DNA of 46,201 nucleotides, taken from positions 1 through 46,201 of the IMG/VR virus record IMGVR_UViG_3300006927_000013, one strand, 5' to 3'. The notes below the pieces were generated by a model, which saw only the letters and a list, made by a program, of their open reading frames with translations, did no database searches and had not been told where the DNA came from. Source of the stretch: a virus. Both the position numbers and the translations under genes were made by a program. Below are positions 17,339 through 24,260 of this stretch, piece after piece (within the stretch, counting starts at the first letter, position 1; the number at the start of each line of letters is the position of its first letter).

Positions 17339-17407
17339 AAGGTTTAGGGTTTGGGTTTTGTATCCATTACCTAAACCCTTTATATTCATAAAATAGTCTT
17401 AAACCTT
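17339..17407 (+). repeat. Cluster of inverted AGGTTTA/TAAACCT motifs
   Basis: GGTTTAGG at 17341-17348 pairs with CCTAAACC at 17370-17377. AGGGTTT (17346-17352) can alternatively pair with AAACCCT (17373-17379), and AAGGTTTA (17339-17346) with TAAACCTT (17400-17407). The same AAACCTTT core occurs in the tandem repeat 150 bp upstream. Possible origin or operator region. Confidence 0.6.
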
Positions 17408-17409
17408 TT

Positions 17410-17442
17410 GACTTTAAATAAGGTAGGAATAAAACAAAAATG
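17410..17442 (+). promoter_or_regulatory. Repeated gene leader, copy 1
   Basis: A 33-bp stretch ending in the ATG at 17440 is almost identical to 17659-17690 in front of the next gene. Both contain GACTTTAAA and then GGTAGGAATAAAACAAAA before ATG. The GGTAGGAA part is the likely RBS; the extra conservation suggests shared regulation or recent duplication. Confidence 0.6.
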
Positions 17443-17640
17443 AACGATTGCGAAAGAGTAATTAAAGAAATAGAACAAGAGAACGATTTAAAGTTTAAAG
17501 ATATTAGAGATTTTTTTATAAGTAAAGGATATACAAACTTTCAGTTTATTCAGTTAGAAGATAGTCAAGAAGAAGTTATTTATATTGAAAATCCAACAAA
17601 TAAGAAAAGGATAAATTTTACAATAGATTTTATTGATTAA
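17440..17640 (+). CDS. Hypothetical early protein, 66 aa
   Basis: Acidic alpha/beta protein (MNDCERVIKEIEQENDLKFK). No recognised motif. Preceded by the repeated leader and therefore probably co-regulated with the gene at 17688. Confidence 0.6.
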   Translation: MNDCERVIKEIEQENDLKFKDIRDFFISKGYTNFQFIQLEDSQEEVIYIENPTNKKRINFTIDFID

Positions 17641-17658
17641 ATAAAAGTCATTATCTCC

Positions 17659-17690
17659 GACTTTAAAGAGGTAGGAATAAAACAAAAATG
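17659..17690 (+). promoter_or_regulatory. Repeated gene leader, copy 2
   Basis: Matches 17410-17442 except for a TAAG/GAG difference after GACTTTAAA, and ends in the ATG at 17688. The two coding sequences that follow are not obviously alike, so the conserved part is the leader itself. Confidence 0.6.
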
Positions 17691-17915
17691 GAAAACTTAA
17701 AACAATATAGCGAGGATGAATTAAGTTTAAGGGTTTTTAATGATGAAACACTTTATAATATGAGGTTTAGAGATAGTATTTTAAATATATTATCAAATGT
17801 CTTTATATTTAGTGAAGAACAAAAAGAAAACTTTATTCAAGCATTAAAAGAAGATAAAAAAGAAATTGAAGAATTTGAAGAAAATGAAAAGAAAAGGGGT
17901 GTTTCTAATGAATAA
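17688..17915 (+). CDS. Hypothetical early protein, 75 aa
   Basis: Acidic helical protein with a hydrophobic centre (DSILNILSNVFIFSEEQKEN) and a Glu/Lys-rich tail. No family recognised. Its end overlaps the next start by 8 nt. Confidence 0.6.
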   Translation: MENLKQYSEDELSLRVFNDETLYNMRFRDSILNILSNVFIFSEEQKENFIQALKEDKKEIEEFEENEKKRGVSNE

Positions 17916-18315
17916 ACTACAAAATAATAAACTAAAAACTAAATTAGAGGAATTAAAAACAACATCAAAGCCATTAAAAAAATATGTGGTTGAATATGTT
18001 TTAGAGGAATTTAATAACTATGATGATATTAAAGACTTCTTTAAAGATTTATCTTATGGTGGTTGTAGTAGTGGTATGATAGGAGATTTAATTTATTATA
18101 AAGATACAAGTGATTTCTTTGATAACTACGAAGATGAAATCGAGGATTTGATTACTTTAAATATGGATAGATTTGGAATAGAAACTCGCCCATTATTTAT
18201 TAATTCTTTAAATGGTAGTGCCGAAAATATAGCACAAGAGAAGAATTTACTTTCTTGGTTTGCCTTTGAAGAAGTAGCGAGAGATTTATCCGAAGAATTG
18301 GGGTTTGAAAAATGA
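17908..18315 (+). CDS. Hypothetical early protein, 135 aa
   Basis: The ATG at 17908 overlaps the upstream stop and has AAGGGG 9 nt before it; an in-frame ATG at 17866 is inside the previous gene. The protein has a GGCSSGMIGDLIYYKDTSDF segment and an acidic, helical C-terminus (WFAFEEVARDLSEELGF). The GCSSGMI region and acidic surface recall small plasmid/phage accessory proteins (DUF7222-like), but I am not certain. Confidence 0.6.
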   Translation: MNKLQNNKLKTKLEELKTTSKPLKKYVVEYVLEEFNNYDDIKDFFKDLSYGGCSSGMIGDLIYYKDTSDFFDNYEDEIEDLITLNMDRFGIETRPLFINSLNGSAENIAQEKNLLSWFAFEEVARDLSEELGFEK

Positions 18316-18521
18316 TAAGTAAAAAATATATTAAAAAAATGGAATATAATTGTATTGAAGATATATTTAACTACATAAATGAAAGTGAAGTTAATGGGAA
18401 TTTTATACAAGTAAAAGAAATGATAAATAAATTATCTTTTAACCAATTTAAACAATTTATGAATTATATGGAAGAATTAGGATATAATAAAAAATGGATG
18501 AAATTTAGGGGGTATGAATAA
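18312..18521 (+). CDS. Hypothetical early protein, 69 aa
   Basis: Helical protein (KMEYNCIEDIFNYINESEVN, then LSFNQFKQFMNYMEELGY). ATGA overlap with the upstream gene. No recognised family. Confidence 0.55.
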   Translation: MISKKYIKKMEYNCIEDIFNYINESEVNGNFIQVKEMINKLSFNQFKQFMNYMEELGYNKKWMKFRGYE

Positions 18522-18702
18522 AGTGAAAAATGGAAAAAAATTGGTTGAGTGTGATTTAGTAAATGTTAAAAATGGAAAAAGATTTAAACGATTTTTAACA
18601 AAAAAACAAGCAGAAAATCTACCTATACATATTTGCTTACCTTATGAATATGAAGACAGAAAAAAATTATTAAAGGGGGTTGAAGATGAAAAAAATGAAT
18701 AA
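18514..18702 (+). CDS. Hypothetical early protein, 62 aa
   Basis: Basic protein with MNKVKNGKKLVECDLVNVKN and RFLTKKQAENLPIHICLP, the latter like a short helix followed by a beta edge. RBS AGGGGGT. Overlaps both neighbours. Unknown function. Confidence 0.55.
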   Translation: MNKVKNGKKLVECDLVNVKNGKRFKRFLTKKQAENLPIHICLPYEYEDRKKLLKGVEDEKNE

Positions 18703-19048
18703 ATTAAAGGATTTAAATTTGAAGGAATTAAATTATTTTTGTGGAAGTGAAACATTTTCAAAAATTTCTTTATATCCAAATGTTAAATTAACAGAAGGAA
18801 TTAGGTATATTGGTGGAAATGGTTATTCTTGGGTTGTTACTGATTGCCTTGCTATTCTTAAATTTAAATTAGGAAAAGAAGATTTTGTTAGTATTAAGTT
18901 AATTGTTGAAAATGAAAAAGCAACAATTATTTATACAAATGGAAACGAAAAAGTTTTATATAAGCAAAAATACGCTTGGACTAATGCGAAAAAGAATTTA
19001 AACTTATTCTACACAAATGAAACTTTAATGTTGAGTAGTGAGTATTAA
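18686..19048 (+). CDS. DUF6876-like protein
   Basis: 120 aa from the ATG at 18686, 8 nt after AAAGGGGGT; an in-frame TTG two codons earlier is less likely. The pattern LKELNYFCGSETF, then LTEGIRYIGGNGYSWVVTD, then a beta-rich C-terminus resembles DUF6876, a family of small phage/plasmid proteins of unknown function. The match is from memory of the motif layout and should be treated as tentative. Confidence 0.55.
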   Translation: MKKMNKLKDLNLKELNYFCGSETFSKISLYPNVKLTEGIRYIGGNGYSWVVTDCLAILKFKLGKEDFVSIKLIVENEKATIIYTNGNEKVLYKQKYAWTNAKKNLNLFYTNETLMLSSEY

Positions 19049-19068
19049 ACACGAATTTATTTATATTA

Positions 19069-19077
19069 TTTTTTTTT
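19069..19077 (+). terminator. T-tract, possible terminator
   Basis: A run of nine T about 20 nt downstream of the DUF6876-like gene in an otherwise gene-free 100-nt gap. It fits an archaeal T-tract terminator or pause site; no hairpin precedes it. Confidence 0.35.
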
Positions 19078-19152
19078 ATTAAAAACCAAAACAAAAAAAC
19101 AAAATGAAACAAAAAGAAATTGAAAATTTAAAAAGTATAAAGGGGGTTGAAG

Positions 19153-19449
19153 ATGAAAGAATTAAGTTTTAATGGGATAAAGAATAAAATACATTTAAAG
19201 AAATGTATATTAAATGTAAAAAGAAAAGATAGTGATTACCACAAGATGTGGAATTTAGATAAATTAACTTTCTATAAAGATTATAAATATAAAATGTTAT
19301 GGTTTAATACTTATGGGATTGGTTTAGATAATTTAAATTTTAAAGAGATTGAAGAAGATAAAAAATATTTAATTGAAACTGATAAATCAATTATAAATAT
19401 TAGTTTAGAGGTTGAAGATGAAAATAAAGAGGTGGTTAAAAATGTATAA
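19153..19449 (+). CDS. Hypothetical early protein, 98 aa
   Basis: Starts at ATG 19153 after AAAGGGGGTTGAAG, the same RBS context as the gene at 18686; the TTG at 19147 lies in the RBS spacer. Lys/Asn-rich, alternating beta (DKLTFYKDYKYKMLWFNTYG). No family recognised. Confidence 0.55.
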   Translation: MKELSFNGIKNKIHLKKCILNVKRKDSDYHKMWNLDKLTFYKDYKYKMLWFNTYGIGLDNLNFKEIEEDKKYLIETDKSIINISLEVEDENKEVVKNV

Positions 19450-19675
19450 TAAAAAGAACTTCTTTAAAAAAATAAAGTTGTTAAGTGATAAATATCATAA
19501 AATGAGTTTGCTCTTTTATGAGTTAGAACAAAGTTTAAAGTATCAAGAGAAACATAACAATTTAAGTTTAAAAGAATTAAAGGATAAAGTTAAAGAATTT
19601 GATTTAGATAAAGTTGAAGAAATATCAAGATTACCAAAAAAAAAGGAGAGTGATTTAAATGAAAGAAGAAATTAG
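19442..19675 (+). CDS. Hypothetical coiled-coil protein, 77 aa
   Basis: ATG at 19442 overlaps the upstream stop by 8 nt and follows GAGGTGG. The upstream in-frame ATG at 19412 lies within the previous gene. It is highly charged and helical (LYDK-poor, LSDKYHKMSLLFYELEQSLK), probably a coiled coil. Unknown function. Confidence 0.55.
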   Translation: MYNKKNFFKKIKLLSDKYHKMSLLFYELEQSLKYQEKHNNLSLKELKDKVKEFDLDKVEEISRLPKKKESDLNERRN

Positions 19676-20036
19676 TAAATTTCAGTTTATAGATAGGTTT
19701 CAGGATATGGGTAGGGAAAACCAATTTAGTTATGAGGGTAAAGGGGCTTTATATGATTATCTTGAAAGTTATGAAGAAGAAACTAATTCAGTTATTGAAC
19801 TGGATATAATTTCTTTGTGTTGTGAATATTCAGAATATGAAAATATTAAAGAATATCTAAAAGAACATAATTCAGATATTGAAAGGGATGATTATGATGA
19901 TGAAGATGATTACAACAAAGCAGTATTTGAGGAAATTCAAAACGACACAACATTAATTATGATTGATGATGAAAGTTTCATAATTGGAAATGTAACAAAG
20001 CAGTATTTGAGGAAATTCAAAACGACACAACATTAA
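19659..20036 (+). CDS. Acidic early protein with duplicated, frameshifted C-terminus
   Basis: 125 aa. Residues 1-70 (KFQFIDRFQDMGRENQFSYE, YLESYEEE) and an acidic stretch (DDYDDEDDYN) resemble small acidic phage proteins, some of them proposed DNA mimics. An 80-bp tandem duplication inside the 3' end shifts frame: the predicted original C-terminus ...ESFIIGNV-stop is now followed by TKQYLRKFKTTQH. So the present protein carries a novel basic 13-residue tail. Confidence 0.65.
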   Translation: MKEEISKFQFIDRFQDMGRENQFSYEGKGALYDYLESYEEETNSVIELDIISLCCEYSEYENIKEYLKEHNSDIERDDYDDEDDYNKAVFEEIQNDTTLIMIDDESFIIGNVTKQYLRKFKTTQH

Positions 20037-20073
20037 TTATGATTGATGATGAAAGTTTCATAATTGGAAATGT
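19914..20073 (+). repeat. Perfect 80-bp tandem duplication
   Basis: 19914-19993 and 19994-20073 are identical. The second copy still carries the likely original stop (GGAAATGTTTAA). Since 80 is not a multiple of three, the duplication changes the reading frame of the upstream gene. Perfect identity means it is recent, or an assembly artefact. Confidence 0.9.
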
Positions 20074-20078
20074 TTAAA

Positions 20079-20174
20079 ATGAAAACTATTGAGATTGAAG
20101 TTAAAGGGGGTTGTGTTATTGATGTTAATAACCTACCAAAAGGATATAATTATTTAGTGAAAGATTTAGATTAA
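20079..20174 (+). CDS. Small hypothetical protein, 31 aa
   Basis: MKTIEIEVKGGCVIDVNNLP followed by a short acidic end. This layout (beta strand, G-rich turn, VIDV) is common in tiny phage proteins. In the unduplicated arrangement its ATG would lie 2 nt after the previous stop, supporting that arrangement as ancestral. Confidence 0.5.
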   Translation: MKTIEIEVKGGCVIDVNNLPKGYNYLVKDLD

Positions 20175-20182
20175 ATATAAAT

Positions 20183-20211
20183 GTTAGTGGGGTTTTATTC
20201 CCCTCACTAAC
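20183..20211 (+). promoter_or_regulatory. Hairpin between early genes
   Basis: GTTAGTGGGG and CCCCTCACTAAC pair around TTTTATT with one bulge. No T-run follows, so it is more likely an RNA-processing or regulatory hairpin than a terminator. It shares the GTTAGTG arm with the leader hairpin at 16225. Confidence 0.45.
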
Positions 20212-20242
20212 TTAAACCAAAAGGAATAAAGGGGGTAGATAA

Positions 20243-20437
20243 ATGGTAAATAAAAAGATTAATTTGGATTTGATTGGATTAAATGATAATGCTTTTGCTT
20301 TAATGAGGGCTTTCTCAAAACAAGCAAAGAGAGAGAATTGGAATAGTAAAGAAATTGATGAGGTTTTAAATAAGTGTAAGAGTGGGGATTATAACCATTT
20401 GCTAAACACTTTAATGGATTATTGGGAGGTGCTTTAA
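20243..20437 (+). CDS. Hypothetical early protein, 64 aa
   Basis: Helical, with NDNAFALMRAFSKQAKRENW and LNKCKSGDYNHLLNTLMDYW. This layout is widespread among small archaeal/bacterial mobile-element proteins of unknown function. RBS AAAGGGGGT. Confidence 0.65.
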   Translation: MVNKKINLDLIGLNDNAFALMRAFSKQAKRENWNSKEIDEVLNKCKSGDYNHLLNTLMDYWEVL

Positions 20438-20689
20438 ATGTATAATAAAGATTATACTCTTGTAATTGATAAAGAGAAACAATTAGAGGAAATATTCAAG
20501 ACAAGAAAAGAGGTAATTAAAAAACTAATATCTTCTATTAATTTTAACGAGGATTTACCTTATTGTGATATTATGGTATTTAAAGATAATTTGGATTTAA
20601 CCGAGGAAATAATTGACGAGGTAAATATTGAGTTAAATAAAATTGTTGAGTATGATAAAAAATTAGATGTATTAATGGGGAATAATTAA
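20438..20689 (+). CDS. Hypothetical early protein, 83 aa
   Basis: Starts immediately after the upstream stop, with GGGAGG inside that gene as RBS. Acidic helical protein (IDKEKQLEEIFKTRKEVIKK). No family recognised. Confidence 0.6.
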   Translation: MYNKDYTLVIDKEKQLEEIFKTRKEVIKKLISSINFNEDLPYCDIMVFKDNLDLTEEIIDEVNIELNKIVEYDKKLDVLMGNN

Positions 20690-20702
20690 AGGGGGTTTTG
20701 AA

Positions 20703-20855
20703 ATGATATGTATTAAATGTAAAAGTAAAAATATTGAAGCTTGGAATAACAAAGATTATGTTTGTAATTTTTGTAAATATAGTAGCACTTATGATGAGGT
20801 TATGAGTGAAGAAGAATATAATAAATTTATATCAAGTAGAGAATATAGGTGGTAG
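20703..20855 (+). CDS. Zinc-ribbon miniprotein, 50 aa
   Basis: CIKC at residues 3-6 and CNFC at about 21-24 form a one-zinc ribbon, followed by an acidic helical tail (DEVMSEEEYNKF). RBS AAAGGGGGT. Could bind RNA polymerase, DNA or RNA; nothing more specific can be said. Confidence 0.6.
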   Translation: MICIKCKSKNIEAWNNKDYVCNFCKYSSTYDEVMSEEEYNKFISSREYRW

Positions 20856-20859
20856 AAAA

Positions 20860-21054
20860 ATGATAATGTGGATAATAGAATTTTTAGACGGAAATGAAAT
20901 ATATAAATATAGAGAAGAAATATTGGATGAATATGAAGATGTAATTGACTGGGGAGATATTTTATATTTCCATACCCAAAAACAAGCAGAAGATTTTTTA
21001 AAGAAATTAGACACAAGAGAATTTCAAAGATGGGTTAGAGGGGTAAATAGATAA
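20860..21054 (+). CDS. Hypothetical early protein, 64 aa
   Basis: The ATG at 20860 (after AGGTGG) is preferred over an in-frame ATG at 20806 inside the previous gene. Sequence IIEFLDGNEIYKYREEI, then FHTQKQAEDFLKKLD, alpha/beta, acidic. Unknown function. Confidence 0.6.
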   Translation: MIMWIIEFLDGNEIYKYREEILDEYEDVIDWGDILYFHTQKQAEDFLKKLDTREFQRWVRGVNR

Positions 21055-21176
21055 TGAAAGTAGAAGAAATTAAATTATGCTCTTATTGTGAAAGTGAAAG
21101 AGTTTATTTATTTGCGATATTAAATGGGGTTGAGGTTTATGATTGTAAAGATTGTAATAAGAGAACTACTTATTAA
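21054..21176 (+). CDS. Zinc-ribbon miniprotein, 40 aa
   Basis: CSYC at residues 9-12 and CKDC at 32-35 form a compact zinc ribbon. The ATG shares a base with the upstream stop (TAATG). RBS GAGGGGT. Third Cys-pair miniprotein of the early block. Confidence 0.6.
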   Translation: MKVEEIKLCSYCESERVYLFAILNGVEVYDCKDCNKRTTY

Positions 21177-21177
21177 A

Positions 21178-21276
21178 ATGGAAGAAAAATTTAAAGACAT
21201 ATTGAGAGAAGATGATAAAGATTTTTTAATGATGTATGAAAATATTGAAGATTTTTTAAAGGAATTTAAAAAATAA
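21178..21276 (+). CDS. Small acidic protein, 32 aa
   Basis: MEEKFKDILREDDKDFLMMY and a short helical end. It starts 1 nt after the upstream stop but lacks a clear RBS. Could be translated by coupling. Confidence 0.4.
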   Translation: MEEKFKDILREDDKDFLMMYENIEDFLKEFKK

Positions 21277-21300
21277 TGTTAAATTAAAGAGGGTAAAAAA

Positions 21301-22299
21301 TTGAGTGATGAAATAAGAGATTTGGTTAAACCTAAAAATGAAATCCAAGATTTAAAGAATTTGAAAAATACTTTAACTATGGGTAGTAAAGTCATTAAAG
21401 GAAAGGATGAAGTAAAAAATCCTTTAAATAAATTAACAATCATAGCAGAACAAGAATTTTATGATGATATTAATAGTTATGTTTCACACGATAAATATAT
21501 TGATGTTCTAAAATATTTAGATTTAGTTTTAGATAGTAAGAAAATTAATGGATTTATATTAGAGGGTGGATTTGGAATAGGTAAATCAATCACAATTAAA
21601 TCACACTTAAAACAAAGCAATAATCATTTTGTTTATTTGAACTCTTTTACAACCCCATTAAGTTTCTATATGATGTTGTATAACAATAGAACTTCAACAA
21701 TCCTTTTAGATGATTTAAGTGGATTATGGAAAGATGAAAAATCAACTGCGATTTTAAGGGCTTTGTTAAATACCGAGAGTAAGAGGTTTATCAAATATGA
21801 AAGCACATCTGATAAATTAAAAGTTCCTACATCATTTAATTTTGAGGGAAAAATTGTAGTTCTTTGTAATGATATTAGAAAACATTTAGATGAGGGTGTA
21901 TTATCAAGAGTAATATTTAGAACAATTAATTTCAGTAATGATGAGAAATTAGATTTCACTAAAAAGATAATTAAATTCAATTATCCGAAGTTAGAAGATG
22001 ATGAGATAAGTGAGATTTATGACTTTTTCAATAAAAATATTGATGATAGTGTGATAAATTTCAGTTTTAGGGATTTATTGAAAATTACCGAGTTATACAA
22101 GAAATATCCTAATGATTGGTATAATTTAGGATTGAAATTGATTGAGAGAGATGAGAATATCAAGATTATTCTTGATTTGATAAAGAAATATCCAAGTGTT
22201 AAGGAAAGAGTAAATTCCTTCATAGAACTTACAGGAAAACATAAAGCGACATATTATAGATATTTGAAAAAGTATCAAAAAGTCGCAAAGTCGCACTAA
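21301..22299 (+). CDS. AAA+ ATPase with C-terminal helix-turn-helix
   Basis: 332 aa. Walker A EGGFGIGKS (88-96), Walker B TILLDDLSGLW (D137/D138), sensor-1 VVLCND (N190) and an arginine in EGVLSR (R203), with a helical lid after it. The last ~25 residues (ELTGKHKATYYRYLKKYQ) look like a DNA-binding HTH. It is the only large enzyme in the early block. A role as origin-binding ATPase or helicase loader is plausible; the alternative is a partitioning or transcriptional ATPase. Start: TTG at 21301, 7 nt after AGAGGGT; the first internal ATG is at residue 27. Confidence 0.75.
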   Translation: MSDEIRDLVKPKNEIQDLKNLKNTLTMGSKVIKGKDEVKNPLNKLTIIAEQEFYDDINSYVSHDKYIDVLKYLDLVLDSKKINGFILEGGFGIGKSITIKSHLKQSNNHFVYLNSFTTPLSFYMMLYNNRTSTILLDDLSGLWKDEKSTAILRALLNTESKRFIKYESTSDKLKVPTSFNFEGKIVVLCNDIRKHLDEGVLSRVIFRTINFSNDEKLDFTKKIIKFNYPKLEDDEISEIYDFFNKNIDDSVINFSFRDLLKITELYKKYPNDWYNLGLKLIERDENIKIILDLIKKYPSVKERVNSFIELTGKHKATYYRYLKKYQKVAKSH

Positions 22300-22319
22300 A
22301 AACTAATGTTGCGACTTTT
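22278..22319 (+). repeat. Direct and inverted AAAGTCGCA motifs flanking the ATPase stop
   Basis: AAAGTCGCA occurs twice in tandem (22279-22287 and 22287-22295), overlapping the last codons, and as the inverse TGCGACTTT at 22310-22318. The hairpin formed has nine paired bases and a 14-nt loop. GC-containing motifs stand out in this AT-rich block. It may be an operator for the ATPase's own HTH, or an attenuator. Confidence 0.6.
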
Positions 22320-22339
22320 AGATAAAGGGGGAAACTAAA

Positions 22340-22744
22340 ATGGAAAAAATAAATGAAAACAAAGAGAATTTGGGTTGGATTAAATCTTTATTGAATAATC
22401 TAACCTTATTGAAATGGGTAAAGAAATATACTGCCGACAATCTACATCCAAATGATAGTATGGCTATGAAGTATGATTTGAAAACCACTAACGAAACAAT
22501 TTGTGTTCCAGATAAAACGAATACTAAATTGTTGTGTTCCCATAGTAGATTTAATGGGAAAGAATATACAAGATTTAACTTCAAACAAATTTGTGAAGTT
22601 ATGAGTGTAGTTGGTGAAGTAGGTGAGTGTATCATTAGAGAGAGTAAGGATAAAGAAATGATTATCCAAGTAAATGATACTGCTATTGTTCTGTTGCCTT
22701 TACCAAAAGCAGATAAGAAAAAAGAGGAGAAGAAAGATGAGTAA
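22340..22744 (+). CDS. Hypothetical early protein, 134 aa
   Basis: Mixed alpha/beta with a hydrophobic, beta-rich C-terminal third (QVNDTAIVLLPLPKADKKKE) and a lysine-rich tail. The layout NKFxxVxxxVGExGECIIRE is not assigned. RBS AAAGGGGG. It ends 8 nt into the next gene. Confidence 0.6.
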   Translation: MEKINENKENLGWIKSLLNNLTLLKWVKKYTADNLHPNDSMAMKYDLKTTNETICVPDKTNTKLLCSHSRFNGKEYTRFNFKQICEVMSVVGEVGECIIRESKDKEMIIQVNDTAIVLLPLPKADKKKEEKKDE

Positions 22745-22949
22745 GTGGTATGTATTAAGTTTTGATAGGGGAGATATTATTATCTTCCACTTCAAAGCCA
22801 AAGATACTGATAATGCTTATCAAATCTTTGAGGAAGATATACAAACTAATTTCTCAACAGATATTCTACTTGATGAAAGTGATTTTGAAAAGATGAGAAA
22901 GATGTTGAAGAATTATAAAGGGGAACAAGACTATGGGGGTATAAAATGA
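22737..22949 (+). CDS. Hypothetical early protein, 70 aa
   Basis: ATG at 22737 chosen over an in-frame ATG at 22674 because it follows GAGGAGAA and overlaps the upstream stop. MSKWYVLSFDRGDIIIFHFK with an acidic helical C-terminus. No recognised family. Confidence 0.6.
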   Translation: MSKWYVLSFDRGDIIIFHFKAKDTDNAYQIFEEDIQTNFSTDILLDESDFEKMRKMLKNYKGEQDYGGIK

Positions 22950-23746
22950 AAATAAAAGCACATATTAAAACTGAATTAACATTAAAGGGAAAGTTTGAGG
23001 AATTTAAATTAGAACACGAAGGTTTTGATTTAGGTTATAGTTGTTATGGAACTACATTAAAAGATTTTCTTAAAGAGTTAGATGAGAAATGTAAAGGATT
23101 ATTTTTTGATATTGATGTTTATAGAGAATTTAATAGGAAAGATAAATTAAGTTCTTTTAGTAGAGGAATAAATTATAGGAAGAAAGATATTAAGTTTAAG
23201 GATATTGAATTTGATATTGGTGTTAAAGCAGAAAAGTATATTGAGAAAGAATTGGGTATGACTTTAAAAGAGTGTATTGCTATGAAGTTATCTACACAAA
23301 GATATTCTACCAAAGAAGAAGATAAAGCAGTAATTAGATATTTGTTCTTGAAAAATGAAATAAACACTTTAAAGGGATTAGTTAATGGAAGAAGTTTAGA
23401 TTATATGGAAAGTAAGAAATATAAAAATACATCTTATCTACAAACTAAAACCTTTAAGTTAAGTTTTGATGAGTATAATACTAAACTTAAATTAATTGAA
23501 GATGAGATTAAATCTTTGTGTTCTCAACATAGTTTCTTGAAGTATGATGAATATGATTTCAAGTATAAAAAGAAACCTATGAACTTTGAGGATTGGAAGA
23601 AGAAAAATGAAGAAGATGTTAAAGAGGAATATGATGATAACAACGAGTATTTAGATGAAGATGATGAGAGAGTTCCTTTTGATGAGTTCTTGTTAAATGC
23701 TTTCAACCATTATGTTGAGAGCCTAAACGATAGGGGGTGTTACTAA
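22946..23746 (+). CDS. Hypothetical early protein, 266 aa
   Basis: The second-largest early protein. The N-terminal ~100 residues are alpha/beta (KGKFEEFKLEHEGFDLGYSC). The centre is helical with paired Lys/Glu. The C-terminus is very acidic (EEYDDNNEYLDEDDERVPFD) with a short helical end. No catalytic motif is visible. The acidic tail could be a protein- or nucleic-acid-mimic region. ATGA overlap with the upstream gene; RBS GGGGGT. Confidence 0.65.
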   Translation: MKIKAHIKTELTLKGKFEEFKLEHEGFDLGYSCYGTTLKDFLKELDEKCKGLFFDIDVYREFNRKDKLSSFSRGINYRKKDIKFKDIEFDIGVKAEKYIEKELGMTLKECIAMKLSTQRYSTKEEDKAVIRYLFLKNEINTLKGLVNGRSLDYMESKKYKNTSYLQTKTFKLSFDEYNTKLKLIEDEIKSLCSQHSFLKYDEYDFKYKKKPMNFEDWKKKNEEDVKEEYDDNNEYLDEDDERVPFDEFLLNAFNHYVESLNDRGCY

Positions 23747-23854
23747 ATGGATAAATATGAAAAAGCATATCATCTTCTAATGGAATATTGGGATAGTTTT
23801 GATAAGGAACAACAAAAAGCATTAAACAAAGAATTAGATATACTGGGGGTATAA
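23747..23854 (+). CDS. Small helical protein, 35 aa
   Basis: MDKYEKAYHLLMEYWDSFDK then EQQKALNKELDILGV. The ATG overlaps nothing but directly abuts the upstream stop and has AGGGGGTG as RBS. Reads as a real short gene by spacing and RBS. Confidence 0.55.
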   Translation: MDKYEKAYHLLMEYWDSFDKEQQKALNKELDILGV

Positions 23855-23859
23855 AGAAA

Positions 23860-24147
23860 ATGAAAAAAATAAATAGCATAGAAGTAAGAAGAAAGATAAA
23901 TTTAGGGAATTATGAAACTGCCGATTTAGGTGTAGTAATTTCAGTTGATGAGAACGAGGTTGGAGAATATTTGGATATAATTGAAGAAACAACAATAGAA
24001 ACTTATCATAAACTTTACGAGTTAAGGAAAATGGCTTTAAGGTGGATTGATGAAGGACAAACAATAGAACAAGTAAAGTTAGGTATTGAAGATATGAAGA
24101 AGAAACTATTAGAGGAAAAGAAAAAAGAAGAAAACAAAAATGAGTGA
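23860..24147 (+). CDS. Hypothetical helical protein, 95 aa
   Basis: Starts with a short beta part (NLGNYETADLGVVISVDENE), followed by long helices and a lysine/glutamate-rich end. GNYE/GVxxxV resembles a group of short phage proteins of unknown function. RBS GGGGGT. Confidence 0.6.
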   Translation: MKKINSIEVRRKINLGNYETADLGVVISVDENEVGEYLDIIEETTIETYHKLYELRKMALRWIDEGQTIEQVKLGIEDMKKKLLEEKKKEENKNE

Positions 24148-24259
24148 TAAATGTATCATATATTTTTGTGATAGAAAAGCAAGATGTAGTGATTTGCTAA
24201 TCTGTGATTATCATTTAGATATTCATAGAGAAATAACAAGAAAAGAGAGGGGGGGATAA
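24140..24259 (+). CDS. Cys-rich miniprotein, 39 aa
   Basis: MSDKCIIYFCDRKARCSDLL then ICDYH. Four Cys and two His could bind zinc. ATG overlaps the preceding gene by 8 nt. Its Gly-rich end doubles as RBS of the next gene (GAGAGGGGGGATAAA). Confidence 0.5.
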   Translation: MSDKCIIYFCDRKARCSDLLICDYHLDIHREITRKERGG

Positions 24260-24260
24260 A

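Noticed and set aside
17339-17360. Telomere-like TTTAGGG runs
   Set aside because: Only two irregular copies, and better explained as inverted AGGTTTA motifs in the origin-like region.
19104-19172. 22-codon ORF with ATG at 19104
   Set aside because: No RBS, overlaps the better-supported gene at 19153 by 20 nt and contains that gene's RBS; probably chance.
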